Below are positions 23,573 to 31,680 of a DNA stretch of 53,258 bases, one piece after another; within the stretch, counting starts at the first letter, position 1, and every line of letters starts with the position of its first letter. Made by a program: the position numbers and the translations under genes. The stretch lies in assembly GCA_035294725.1 (NCBI GenBank), contig DATGKK010000006.1, forward strand, positions 1 through 53,258, in the 5' to 3' direction. The DNA is from DATGKK01 sp035294725 (GTDB taxonomy: Bacteria; Actinomycetota; Acidimicrobiia; Acidimicrobiales; Bog-793). The notes under the pieces were generated by a model, which was given only the letters and a program-made list of their open reading frames with translations, made no database searches and was not told where the DNA came from.

Positions 23573-23941
23573 ATGGCCAAGAACGTCCTCGGCGGCGACC
23601 TCGTGCCCTGCAGCATGGAGCCGCTGACCGGGTTCTACCGCGACGGTTGCTGCAACACAGGGTCGGAGGACCTCGGCGTGCACACCGTGTGCGCCCGCGT
23701 GACCGAGCCTTTCCTCCGCTTCTCGGCGCGGGTGGGAAACGACCTCTCGACGCCCCGGCCCGAGCTGGGCTTCCCCGGGCTCCAGCCCGGGCAGTGCTGG
23801 TGCCTGTGCGCAGCCCGCTGGCAGGAGGCCCTCGAGGCGGGGTTCGCGCCCCCGGTCGTCCTCGAGGCCACGCACCGCGCCACCCTCGAGTGGGTGAGCC
23901 TCGAGGACTTGCAGCGCCACGCCGTCGATCCGCCAGGCTGA
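23573..23941 (+). CDS. DUF2237 family protein
   Basis: 122 residues, full length for DUF2237 (COG3651), a family of unknown function. Typical features: MAKNVLGGDLVPCS start, FYRDGCCNTGSEDLGVHTVCA, LGFPGLQPGQCWCLCA, and the C-terminal VVLEATHRATLEWV. Its cysteines (including a CC pair and CWCLC) could bind a metal. The ATG is preceded by GGGAG at a suitable distance. It stands alone between the SPFH gene and the phosphorylase. Confidence 0.85.
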   Translation: MAKNVLGGDLVPCSMEPLTGFYRDGCCNTGSEDLGVHTVCARVTEPFLRFSARVGNDLSTPRPELGFPGLQPGQCWCLCAARWQEALEAGFAPPVVLEATHRATLEWVSLEDLQRHAVDPPG

Positions 23942-24003
23942 AGAGGGCCGGATCCCCGGCCGCACCGGCCCGTCCCTCGATCGCTCCGGTCCCGCCCGTC
24001 TCC

Positions 24004-24009
24004 TACGAT
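24004..24009 (+). promoter_or_regulatory. -10 hexamer of a leaderless phosphorylase transcript
   Basis: TACGAT lies 8 bases before the ATG of the glucan phosphorylase gene. No clear -35. Confidence 0.42.
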
Positions 24010-24017
24010 CTCCCGCC

Positions 24018-25685
24018 ATGGCTTGCCCGGCCCGCCCCGCCTCTGTCGCCTACTTCACCATGGAGGTGGCGCTCGACGACGCGCTCCCGACCTTCAGCGG
24101 CGGGCTCGGTGTGCTCGCCGGGGACTACCTGCCCTCCTGTGCCGACCTCGGGCTTCCGGTCGTCGCTCTCACGCTGCTCTACAAGGAGGGCTACTTCGAC
24201 CAGCGCCTCGACGAGCTCGGTTGCCAGACCGAGTCACCAGTGAGGTGGTCGCCCGCCGACCGTCTCACGCAGGTCTCCGCTCGGGCCGTGATCGAGATGG
24301 ACGGGCGGCCGGTCACCGTGGGTGCGTGGCGGCTCGAGATCGAAGGGGCTACCGGCCACGTGGTCGAGGTCTACTTCCTCGACACCGACCTCGAGGAGAA
24401 CGACAGCGCCGCACGGGCGGTCACGGACCGGCTCTACGGCGGGGACGACCGCCACCGCCTGCGCCAGGAGGCCGTGCTCGGCCTCGGGGGGATGGCGATG
24501 CTGCGGGCACTCGGTCTCGAACCCGAGACGCTCCACATGAACGAGGGCCACTCGGCCCTGCTCGTGCTCGATCTTGCCGGGGGCGAGCGGCGTGCCGGCG
24601 CGGCGCCGCGCGGGGTGTTCACCACGCATACGCCCGTGCCGGCCGGTCACGACCGCTTCGACCGAGCCGTGGTGGAGGAGATCCTCGGACCCGAGCGGAC
24701 GGCTGCGATCGATGAGCTCGGGCTGCTGTGCAGCGGCGAGCTCAACATGACCGAGCTCGGCATTGCCGGGTCGCAGTTCGTGAACGCGGTCTCGCGCCGT
24801 CACCGCGACGTGACCCGTGAGATGTTCCCGGGCGCCGAGATCTCGTCGGTGACGAACGGGGTCCATGCGGCGACCTGGGTCGGCCCGTCGATGGCGAAGG
24901 TGCTCGATCGGCACCTCGACGGATGGCGGCTCGACAACGCCGTGCTGCGCTACGCGAACCTCGTCCCTTCCGAGGAGATCGCCGCTGCCCACGCCGAGGC
25001 CAAGCAGCGCCTGCTCGGCGAGGTGGCCGACCGGACGGGGCGCATCCTCGACCGGGAGGTGCTCACGATCGGGCTCGCACGCCGGGCCACCCCCTACAAG
25101 CAGACGGCCCTGCTCTTCAGCGACCTCGAACGGCTCACCGCCATGGCCGGCTCGATCGGTCCGGTCCAGGTGCTCGTCAGTGGCAAGGCGCACCCACGCG
25201 ACGCCGACGGCAAGCGCCTCATCACCGAGGTGGTGGAGGCGAGCCGGAAGCTGTCGGGCAGCGTCGAGGTCGTCGTCCTCGAGCAGTACGGTCTCCGGCT
25301 CGCCGCCCTCCTCGTCGCCGGTAGCGACGTCTGGCTGAACACTCCGCTCAAGCCGAACGAGGCGTCGGGGACGAGCGGGATGAAAGCCGCCCTGAACGGC
25401 GTGCCGAGCCTCTCGACCCTCGACGGCTGGTGGATCGAGGGTTGCCTCGACGGCGTGACGGGGTGGTCGGTAGGCGGGCTCGAGCCCGGCGACGACGCGG
25501 CCGATCTCTACCGCGCCCTCGAGTCGGTGGTGCTGCCGCTCTACTACGGCGACCCGGACCGCCTCGTGGAGATCCGGCGCTTCGCCATCGCCCTCAACGG
25601 ATCGTTCTTCACGACCGAGCGCATGGCAAGGGAGTACGCGAGGCTCGCCTACGGGCTCCCGGTGGCTCGGGCCCTCCCGGGCTGA
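24018..25685 (+). CDS. glgP: Alpha-glucan phosphorylase, short form (GT35)
   Basis: 555 residues, the length of the compact bacterial/archaeal alpha-glucan phosphorylases. It releases glucose 1-phosphate from glycogen or maltodextrin with pyridoxal phosphate. Motifs: YFTMEVALDD and FSGGLGVLAGDYL at the N-terminus, LHMNEGHSALL, TTHTPVPAGHDRF, VTNGVHAATWV, and the cofactor site EASGTSGMKAALNG with Lys456, followed by STLDGWW. The allosteric N-terminal extension of long phosphorylases is absent. Monocistronic; its stop codon abuts that of the converging malic enzyme. Confidence 0.93.
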   Translation: MACPARPASVAYFTMEVALDDALPTFSGGLGVLAGDYLPSCADLGLPVVALTLLYKEGYFDQRLDELGCQTESPVRWSPADRLTQVSARAVIEMDGRPVTVGAWRLEIEGATGHVVEVYFLDTDLEENDSAARAVTDRLYGGDDRHRLRQEAVLGLGGMAMLRALGLEPETLHMNEGHSALLVLDLAGGERRAGAAPRGVFTTHTPVPAGHDRFDRAVVEEILGPERTAAIDELGLLCSGELNMTELGIAGSQFVNAVSRRHRDVTREMFPGAEISSVTNGVHAATWVGPSMAKVLDRHLDGWRLDNAVLRYANLVPSEEIAAAHAEAKQRLLGEVADRTGRILDREVLTIGLARRATPYKQTALLFSDLERLTAMAGSIGPVQVLVSGKAHPRDADGKRLITEVVEASRKLSGSVEVVVLEQYGLRLAALLVAGSDVWLNTPLKPNEASGTSGMKAALNGVPSLSTLDGWWIEGCLDGVTGWSVGGLEPGDDAADLYRALESVVLPLYYGDPDRLVEIRRFAIALNGSFFTTERMAREYARLAYGLPVARALPG

Positions 25686-27392
25686 TCAGGCTCCGACCCG
25701 GACCGGCCGGTACTCGGGAGTCCACATCGATGCCCGCACCGCCCGCTCGATCGCTCCCGCGTCGTCCCCGAGCCCGTCGTCGGAGGGAGCCACGCCCTCT
25801 GAGCGCGCCGCTCGGGCCACGGCCACGGCGACGGCGACCGAGGTCTCCCTCAGCGCGTCGACCTGGGGGAGGAGGGGAGCGCCCACGACCGACGAGTCGA
25901 CTCGGCTCGCGACGGCGTCCGCCGCCGCCCGGATCATCCCCGGGGTGACCCGGCTGGCCTCGGCGAGGATGGCCCCGAGGCCGAGGCCGGGGAAGACGAG
26001 GGCGTTGTTGGCCTGGGCGACGACGAAAGTGTGGCGGCCGACGCTCACCGGGTCGAAGGGGCTCCCGGTGGCGACGAGCGCGGCGCCGTCGGTCCAGGCG
26101 AGCAGGTCGGCGGGAGCCGCCTCGGAGAGCTCCGTCGGGTTGGACATCGGCATGATGACCGGCCGACTCGCCGCTCGAGCCATCTCACGCACCACCTCCT
26201 CGCCGAAGGCGCCGGGCTGCCCGGACGTGCCGATGAGGATGGTCGGCTGGACCTCCCGCACCACTTCGAGCAGGCCGATCCTTCCCTCCGCGTCCCGGCC
26301 GAAGCGGGCCGCCTCCTTCGCGGAACGGGCGAAGGGGCGCTGGAAGTCGCGGATGTGTCCGTCGGAGTCGACGAGCAGGCCGCGGCTCGACAGCGCCCAG
26401 ATCTGATCGTGCGGCTCGCGGACGCCCTCGGCCCGGAGAGCGTCGGCGAGCTGCTCGGCGATCCCGATCCCGGCCGTGCCGGCGCCGTGGATGACGATCC
26501 GCTGTTCGCAAAGACGGCCGCCCTGCGCCTTCATGGCGGAGAGCACCGCGGCGAGGGTCACGGCACCGGTTCCCTGGATGTCGTCGTTGAAGGTGCAGCG
26601 AGAGCCCTGGTAGCGGTCGAGGATCCGCCGGGCGTTCGCCGGTCCGACGTCCTCCCAGTGCAAGAGGGCCTTCGGGAAGATCTGCCCGACGGCCTCGACG
26701 TAGGTGTCGACGAAGCGGTCGTAGCTCGCCTCGTCGACGCGAGGGTGCCGGTTGCCGAGGTAGAGAGGGTCGCCGAGGAGGCTCTCGCGGTTGGTGCCGA
26801 CGTCGAGCACGACCGGGAGCGTCCTCGCAGGGTCGATGCCGGCCGCGGCGGTGTAGACGGCGAGCTTGCCGACCGAGATCGCGATGCCGCCGACTCCCCA
26901 GTCGCCGATGCCGAGGATGGCCTCGCCGTCCGTGGCGACGACGAGGTCGACGTCGTCGGGCCCGAGCTCGGTGGCACGCAGCGAGCTCTCGATCTCGTCG
27001 GGATGGTCCACGGACAGGTAGACACCCCGCGGGCGCCGGAACTCTCCGGAGTAGTTCCTGATCGCCTCGCCGACGGTCGGCGTGTAGACGATCGGCAGCA
27101 TCTCGGCCAGGTGGTCCTGGAGGAGCCGGAAGAACAGGACCTCGTTGCGGTCCTGGAGGAGCGAGAGGAAGACGTTCTTGCCGAGGTCCCCGGCCTGGCG
27201 GCGGAACTGGGCGTAGGCGCGCTCGGCCTGCTGGTCGAGCGTCGTGACCTGAGGGGGGAGGAGCCCGATGAGCCCGAGCGCCCGGCGCTCGGCGAGGGTG
27301 AACGCGGTGCCACGGTTGAGGCGAGGGTCGCCGAGGACTCGCCGGCCCCGGACGGCGATCTCGAGCGGGCGTCGGGGAGCGAGCTGCTTCAC
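25686..27392 (-). CDS. NAD-dependent malic enzyme
   Basis: 568 residues, matching the 560-570 residues of single-domain malic enzymes such as E. coli MaeA. It oxidatively decarboxylates malate to pyruvate. Signatures: MLPIVYTPTVGEAIRNYS near the N-terminus, CTFNDDIQGTGAVTLAA (metal ligands) and the nucleotide fold IHGAGTAGIGIAEQ, with PMSNPTELSEA further on. The GTG at 27392 is favoured because TAGGGT lies 7 bases before it, fitting a leaderless start; GTG three codons upstream is the alternative. The frame is open for another 1.8 kb upstream, but that region is coded on the other strand. Confidence 0.92.
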   Translation of the reverse strand: MKQLAPRRPLEIAVRGRRVLGDPRLNRGTAFTLAERRALGLIGLLPPQVTTLDQQAERAYAQFRRQAGDLGKNVFLSLLQDRNEVLFFRLLQDHLAEMLPIVYTPTVGEAIRNYSGEFRRPRGVYLSVDHPDEIESSLRATELGPDDVDLVVATDGEAILGIGDWGVGGIAISVGKLAVYTAAAGIDPARTLPVVLDVGTNRESLLGDPLYLGNRHPRVDEASYDRFVDTYVEAVGQIFPKALLHWEDVGPANARRILDRYQGSRCTFNDDIQGTGAVTLAAVLSAMKAQGGRLCEQRIVIHGAGTAGIGIAEQLADALRAEGVREPHDQIWALSSRGLLVDSDGHIRDFQRPFARSAKEAARFGRDAEGRIGLLEVVREVQPTILIGTSGQPGAFGEEVVREMARAASRPVIMPMSNPTELSEAAPADLLAWTDGAALVATGSPFDPVSVGRHTFVVAQANNALVFPGLGLGAILAEASRVTPGMIRAAADAVASRVDSSVVGAPLLPQVDALRETSVAVAVAVARAARSEGVAPSDDGLGDDAGAIERAVRASMWTPEYRPVRVGA

Positions 27393-27399
27393 GGCCGAC

Positions 27400-27405
27400 A
27401 CCCTA
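27400..27405 (-). promoter_or_regulatory. -10 hexamer of a leaderless malic enzyme transcript
   Basis: TAGGGT on the minus strand, 7 bases before the GTG start. No clear -35. Confidence 0.38.
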
Positions 27406-27613
27406 GAGCGAGCGGTCGGTCCCCCCGCTTGCCGAGCCCGCACGGCGGGCTGGCGCTCCCTCGGGCAGCCCGTCGGCCAGCCGGGGCCGCCCTCGTGTGC
27501 GCGGTCCCCGGCGGCCGCCTCCTCGGGCCGGCACGCCGTGGCCCGTGCTGCCGGCGTGCGCCACCCATGACCTCGCGTCCCACCGCCGCCGCTCGCCGCC
27601 CCAATCCGCCCGT

Positions 27614-27632
27614 GCCGGTCAACTCGACCGGC
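27614..27632. repeat. Inverted repeat upstream of the GH26 promoter
   Basis: GCCGGTC, AACTC, GACCGGC: a perfect 7-bp inverted repeat with 5-base loop, 32 bases before the -35 of the GH26 gene and about 210 bases from the malic enzyme start. It may be a regulator site. The rest of the 306-base gap between the two genes shows no convincing gene. Confidence 0.35.
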
Positions 27633-27663
27633 CCACTCCGAGGGCGGGGGTGTCGACGGACTC

Positions 27664-27692
27664 TTGGCAGCCGCCAAAAAATCACGTAAAGT
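27664..27692 (+). promoter_or_regulatory. Sigma70-type promoter of the GH26 gene (leaderless)
   Basis: TTGGCA (27664-27669), a 17-base spacer and TAAAGT (27687-27692) form the best -35/-10 pair with optimal spacing near this gene. The ATG follows 6 bases after the -10, so the transcript is expected to begin at or next to the start codon. Confidence 0.6.
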
Positions 27693-27706
27693 GGTCAAAT
27701 GACCAC
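27691..27706. promoter_or_regulatory. Palindromic operator over the GH26 start codon
   Basis: GTGGTCAAATGACCAC is a perfect 7+7 inverted repeat with a 2-base centre. It overlaps the end of the -10 element, the probable transcription start and the ATG (27699-27701), an ideal place for a repressor dimer, for example of the GntR or TetR type. The regulator is not identified. Confidence 0.55.
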
Positions 27707-29477
27707 GTGTAGTAGTAGTGGTGGTAGTGGTGCCCTCGAGGCCGTCCCCCGGCCGAACCGGGAGCGTGGTGACGACTTCTCCTTTGCTCACCGGCACCGG
27801 CGCGCCACACGGGTGCTCCAGGGGGTCACCAGCCTCCTCGTGGCGGTCCCCCTCGCGTGGCAGCTCGCCAACGCCCCTCCGGCTCGGGCGACGGTCACCG
27901 TGACCAACCCGTCGTCGGTGATCGGCGTGTACGCCGGGGCTGGCCAGGCGAGCGAGGTGCTGGGCATCGAGCATCGGCTCGGCCTCAGGTCGATGTACGC
28001 CATGGACTTCCTCGACGGGAGCAGCTGGTCCACGCTCTCGGATCCCGACTGGCTCTTGCAGGTCTGGGGGCACACCGGGTTGAAGATGATCTGGGGAGTC
28101 GACATGCTGCCCAACAGCGGCGCCTCGCTCGCAGTCGGCGCCACCGGCGCCTACGACTCCTGGTACCGGCTCCTTGCCGAGCGTCTCGTCGCCGGCGGCC
28201 AGGGCTCCTCGCTCATCCGCCTCGGGTGGGAGTTCAACGGCGGCTGGTTCCCGTGGGCCGCAAACGGCCAGGCCGCTGCCTTCGTCCAGTACTGGCGCGA
28301 CATCGTCGACACGATGCGCTCTGTTCCGGGCGGCCACTTCCGCTTCGAATGGAACCCCACCCGCGGCGACATGGGAGTCGGCCCTCTCTCGGAGTACTAC
28401 CCGGGCAACCAGTACGTGAACGTCATCGGGCTCGACGTCTACGACATCGAATGGGGCCACTACCCGGGTGCGGTCGCCGAATGGCAGCACATGTTGACCC
28501 AGCCCTACGGGCTCGACTGGCTGGCGAGCTTCGGTGCGGCGCACGGCAAGCCGATCTCGTTCCCCGAGTGGGGACTCGGCTGGGGCACCGGGGGGAACGG
28601 TCCCGCCGGCGGCGGCGACAACGCCTACTTCGTCGAGCACATGGCCGAGTTCATCCGGACCCATGACGTCGCGAACGCGGTCGCCTGGGACTGGGGATCC
28701 CGTCCGATGATCTCGTCCTACTACCCAGCTGCCGAGCAGAGCTTCTTCGACGCCTTCTCGCCGCACGCCACTCCGAGCACCCCCAGCGGCATCGTCGCCT
28801 CGGCCGCCTCGCCGGCCAGCCCCGGGTACTGGCTCGCGACGGCGCGGGGCAGGGTGTACGGGGAGCACACGCCCTGGGCGGGCATGGCAAGCTCCAGGGT
28901 CTCCACCCCGATCGCGGGCATCGCGGCGGCTGGTTCGGGCTACCTGCTCGTGAACCCGAAGGGCGGAGTGCACGCCTTCCACGCCACCTGGCACGGCTCG
29001 TTGGCGGGGCGGCGACTGCCCGCGCCCGTCGTCGGCATCGCCGTGGACCCACGAACGGGCGGGTACTGGCTCGCGACCTCGAGAGGCAACGTGTACCCCT
29101 TCGCGGCCCCGTGGCGAGGCTCGAGAGCCCGCAGGGGCGTGGAGGCGGCCATCGTCGGCATCGCCGCCACCCCGACGGGCTACCTCCTCGTCAGCGTCAA
29201 GGGCAACGTGTACAACTTCCACACGCCCTGGTACGGCTCGAAGGCGCACGGGCACGTCCCCGCGCCCGTCGTCGGCATCGCCGTGGACGGCCGCACGGGG
29301 GGTTACTGGCTCGTGACCTCGAAAGGCAACGTCTACGCCTTCGGCGCTCCCTGGCTCGGCTCGGAGCGTGGCAAGCGGCTCAGCTCCCCGATCGTGAGCA
29401 TCTTCGCGAGCGGCGCCGGCTACTCGCTCGTGAGCTCCTCGGGCGCGGTCTACTCGTTCCGACCCTCGGGCACCTGA
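27699..29477 (+). CDS. Exported GH26-like beta-mannanase with C-terminal GYWL repeats
   Basis: 592 residues. A signal sequence or anchor lies at about 40-65 (VTSLLVAVPLAWQLANAPPARA). The catalytic domain (about 72-360) is a GH26-type barrel: acid/base Glu178 in RLGWEFNGGWFPW and nucleophile Glu290 in FPEWGLG. GH26 enzymes cleave beta-1,4-mannan or related glucans. From residue 364 follow six repeats of 38-41 residues, consensus GYWLVTSKGNVYxF-xPWxGS...PVVGIA, a repeat common in exported actinobacterial proteins and probably a beta-propeller. Its position at the edge of the exopolysaccharide region suggests trimming or release of the cell's own polymer, or use of plant mannan. Confidence 0.8.
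   Translation: MTTCSSSGGSGALEAVPRPNRERGDDFSFAHRHRRATRVLQGVTSLLVAVPLAWQLANAPPARATVTVTNPSSVIGVYAGAGQASEVLGIEHRLGLRSMYAMDFLDGSSWSTLSDPDWLLQVWGHTGLKMIWGVDMLPNSGASLAVGATGAYDSWYRLLAERLVAGGQGSSLIRLGWEFNGGWFPWAANGQAAAFVQYWRDIVDTMRSVPGGHFRFEWNPTRGDMGVGPLSEYYPGNQYVNVIGLDVYDIEWGHYPGAVAEWQHMLTQPYGLDWLASFGAAHGKPISFPEWGLGWGTGGNGPAGGGDNAYFVEHMAEFIRTHDVANAVAWDWGSRPMISSYYPAAEQSFFDAFSPHATPSTPSGIVASAASPASPGYWLATARGRVYGEHTPWAGMASSRVSTPIAGIAAAGSGYLLVNPKGGVHAFHATWHGSLAGRRLPAPVVGIAVDPRTGGYWLATSRGNVYPFAAPWRGSRARRGVEAAIVGIAATPTGYLLVSVKGNVYNFHTPWYGSKAHGHVPAPVVGIAVDGRTGGYWLVTSKGNVYAFGAPWLGSERGKRLSSPIVSIFASGAGYSLVSSSGAVYSFRPSGT
28788..29474 (+). repeat. Six tandem ~40-residue coding repeats
   Basis: The C-terminal part of the GH26-like gene consists of six repeat units alternating between a longer form (AVDxRTGGYWL) and a shorter one (AAxxTGYLLV), so the duplication unit is about 240 bp. 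Thirty bases are identical at 29019-29048 and 29259-29288, exactly 240 bp apart, showing fairly recent duplication or gene conversion. Confidence 0.8.
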
Positions 29478-29494
29478 CCGGCAGCTCTTGCCGG
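29478..29494 (+). terminator. Hairpin directly after the GH26 gene
   Basis: CCGGCA, loop GCTCT, TGCCGG: a perfect 6-bp stem beginning at the base after the stop codon. A second GC-rich repeat (CGGCGC-GA-GCGCCG) follows at 29503-29516. Together they probably end the GH26 transcript. The remaining bases up to the PIG-L gene show nothing further. Confidence 0.45.
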
Positions 29495-29651
29495 CGCTGC
29501 CTCGGCGCGAGCGCCGTGGAGGCTCGGGACCCCGGCGCGGAGGGTGGCCTTCAGCTGAGCGCCCTGCAAGGTGCCGAGCTCGCGAGCAGGTGCGGACGAC
29601 GTCGGTGAGTGCCGGCCGCCGCCCGTCGGCGGTGACCGTCCTGCCCGGCGA

Positions 29652-30467
29652 TCAGCGACTCGCCGGGCAGCACCTCCGGGGAGTCTCGGCGGGCTCGAAG
29701 AACACCTCGTGGGGCTGGACGAAGAAGCTGGAGAACCCCGGTCCGAGCGGTCCCTCGGGCTCCACCTGTGAGCGATAGCAGGCCAGCGCCTCGAGCTTGG
29801 TCGCATTCGTCGAGCTGGCGTTCACCTTCACGGCCCGACCGAGCCGGCGCCGGCCCCCGAGCCGCATCATCCAGCTGACGGGGTGCTGCCAGCCCCACAC
29901 CACGTACTCGAGGAGGCGGATCTCCGAGCCCCGGCAGGCGCGGCGTGCGGCCGTCGCGACCGCGGCGTGGTCGGCGTGCAGGTCGCACAGGCTCGAGGTG
30001 GCGAGCACCCGGGGCTCGTGCTGGCGGACGAGCCTGCGGAGATCCTCGGTGAGCTCGTCGACGTGGGCGGCGACCGTCGAGTCCTCGTAGCCGAGCATGA
30101 TGACGTCGCCGGGCGCGATCCCGAGGATCTCGGCCGACGCCGCCAGCTCCGAGCGGCGGATCTCCGCACACCGGTCAGGCTCTATCCCGGCCAGCCCGTA
30201 CCGGCCGTCCGTGACGCATACGACGACCGGCTCGAGGCCCCGCGCCGCGCTGGCGGCGAGGAGGGCGCCGCAGGCGATCGTCTCGTCGTCGGGGTGCGGC
30301 GCGACGACGAGCAGCTTCCCGGCTCCCACCACCTGAGAGGCATCCCGAGCGAGGAGGCGGACCCCAGCATGCACGGCGGGGGCCACGGAGGCCGCTGCCC
30401 GATGCCTCAGCCGCCCTACCGCCTCGAGCACTGCCCGCACGAGATGGCCCTGCCGCCCTGTCGCCAT
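29652..30467 (-). CDS. PIG-L/LmbE-family deacetylase
   Basis: 271 residues. The zinc motif APHPDDE (His58, Asp60, Asp61, Glu62) and the downstream LHADHAAVA supply the metal and base residues of N-acetylglucosaminyl deacetylases such as MshB, BshB and PIG-L. It should remove an acyl group from a sugar amine. Residues 1-48 precede the catalytic domain and are helical and basic, unlike MshB. It is divergent from the GT4 gene, sharing a 90-bp control region, so it may deacetylate a hexosamine in the exopolysaccharide or its precursor. CACTAT 6 bases before the ATG suggests a leaderless transcript. Confidence 0.83.
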   Translation of the reverse strand: MATGRQGHLVRAVLEAVGRLRHRAAASVAPAVHAGVRLLARDASQVVGAGKLLVVAPHPDDETIACGALLAASAARGLEPVVVCVTDGRYGLAGIEPDRCAEIRRSELAASAEILGIAPGDVIMLGYEDSTVAAHVDELTEDLRRLVRQHEPRVLATSSLCDLHADHAAVATAARRACRGSEIRLLEYVVWGWQHPVSWMMRLGGRRRLGRAVKVNASSTNATKLEALACYRSQVEPEGPLGPGFSSFFVQPHEVFFEPAETPRRCCPASR

Positions 30468-30482
30468 CGGCCCATAGTGTCA

Positions 30483-30509
30483 CCGCCTCGGCGCCATGTG
30501 CCGAGGCGG
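30483..30509. promoter_or_regulatory. 10-bp perfect inverted repeat between divergent genes
   Basis: CCGCCTCGGC, a 7-base centre, GCCGAGGCGG. It lies between the PIG-L gene and the GT4 gene, next to the putative -10 of the former (30474-30479, CACTAT on the minus strand), and could be a common operator; an RNA hairpin is less likely because it is upstream of both starts. Confidence 0.45.
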
Positions 30510-30543
30510 AGCGGCGCCACCTCTTCTCCGGCCCTCGTGGCCG

Positions 30544-30549
30544 TATCAT
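30544..30549 (+). promoter_or_regulatory. -10 hexamer of a leaderless GT4 operon
   Basis: TATCAT ends 7 bases before GTG 30557. The ATG at 30548 overlaps the hexamer and is a less likely start for that reason. No clear -35. Confidence 0.45.
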
Positions 30550-30556
30550 GCGGCGC

Positions 30557-31678
30557 GTGGGGATCGAGACGGCGCCGGGCCGCCCGAGCCCGGACGGCCG
30601 CCCCCGCGCGGTGCGGTTGGGCTGCTTCATCGGGAGCTCCGCGCAGTGGGGTGGCATGGAGACCGTCGCCGGCCGTGTCCTGGCGGGCCTCCCGCAACGC
30701 TACGAGGTCACGGTGATCGCGGTGTCGGCTCCGATGGCACAACGCCTCGTCGCGCAGCGCCCAGGGAGCCGAGTGCTGCTGTTGCCGCCGATCTCGGGCA
30801 AGAAGAACCTGCTCGGCATCTCCCGCTACCTCACTGCCTTCTCCCGCTACCGGCCGGATGTTCTCCTCGCCCACCTGGGCCAGCTGTACGCCGGTCAGTA
30901 CGCGCTGTTAGCGTCCGCCACGGCACGCATCCCGACGCTCGTCGCCGTGCACGGAGTGCTCCCGCACCAGCACCGGTCCCTGAGCGATCCCCTGCTCGCC
31001 ATGCTCATGAGGCGGATGGCGGGCTTCGTGGGCGTCTCGCCCTACGTGTGCCGCGTGATCGAGGAGGAGTTCGGCGTGCCGGTGCACAAGATCCGCCTCG
31101 TCCCTAACGGCGTGCCCGATCTCGACGCCACGGCACGACCGGCTCGACATGAGGGGCCGATGGTCATCGGCGCGGTGGGCCGCCTCGCCTGGGAGAAGGG
31201 GCTCGACATCCTGATCAGAGCGATGGCGTCCCTGCCGGATTGCCGGCTCATCCTGGCCGGGGAGGGGCCCTGCCGCGGCTCGCTCGAAGAGCTCAGCCGG
31301 GCGCTCGGAGTCGAGGAGCGCGTCGCCTTCGTCGGTCTCGTCGACGCGTCGTGGCCGGAAGCGCTGGGTCTCGACGTCGTGGCTGTCCCCTCGAGGAACG
31401 AGGGGTTCGGGCTCACCGGTGTCGAGGCCATGCGGGCCGGGCTGCCCGTCGTGGCGAGCGACGTCGGCGGCATCGCAGAGGTCCTCGGGCGCCACGGGAC
31501 CGTCTTCGTGCCGCCGGAGGACCCGGAGGCACTGGCCGGGGCGCTCCGGGTGCTCGCAGCCGAGCCGGAGCGCCGTGCCGCGCTCGGCGAGGCGGCCCGG
31601 GCCGCCATCGCCGGGAGGTACACGGTTGAGGGGATGGTCGAGGGCTACGTCGGCCTTCTCGACTCGCTGGTGGCGTAG
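30557..31678 (+). CDS. GT4-family glycosyltransferase
   Basis: About 373 residues, GT-B fold. N-terminal acceptor half: LGCFIGSSAQWGGMETVAGRVL; C-terminal donor half: VIGAVGRLAWEKGLDILIRAM, LILAGEGPCRGSLEEL, and the nucleotide-sugar motif PSRNEGFGLTGVEAMRAGLPVVAS with the EX7E glutamates. It transfers a sugar from a nucleotide donor during polysaccharide assembly. GTG 30557 is preferred as start from the -10 spacing; ATG 30548 adds three residues. The isocitrate-dehydrogenase-like gene begins 2 bases after its stop, so the two are cotranscribed. Confidence 0.87.
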   Translation: MGIETAPGRPSPDGRPRAVRLGCFIGSSAQWGGMETVAGRVLAGLPQRYEVTVIAVSAPMAQRLVAQRPGSRVLLLPPISGKKNLLGISRYLTAFSRYRPDVLLAHLGQLYAGQYALLASATARIPTLVAVHGVLPHQHRSLSDPLLAMLMRRMAGFVGVSPYVCRVIEEEFGVPVHKIRLVPNGVPDLDATARPARHEGPMVIGAVGRLAWEKGLDILIRAMASLPDCRLILAGEGPCRGSLEELSRALGVEERVAFVGLVDASWPEALGLDVVAVPSRNEGFGLTGVEAMRAGLPVVASDVGGIAEVLGRHGTVFVPPEDPEALAGALRVLAAEPERRAALGEAARAAIAGRYTVEGMVEGYVGLLDSLVA

Positions 31679-31680
31679 GG

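Noticed and set aside
25686..29255. Malic enzyme frame extended to 1189 codons
   Set aside because: The upstream 1.8 kb is the complement of the GH26-like gene; malic enzyme homology begins at about 27392.
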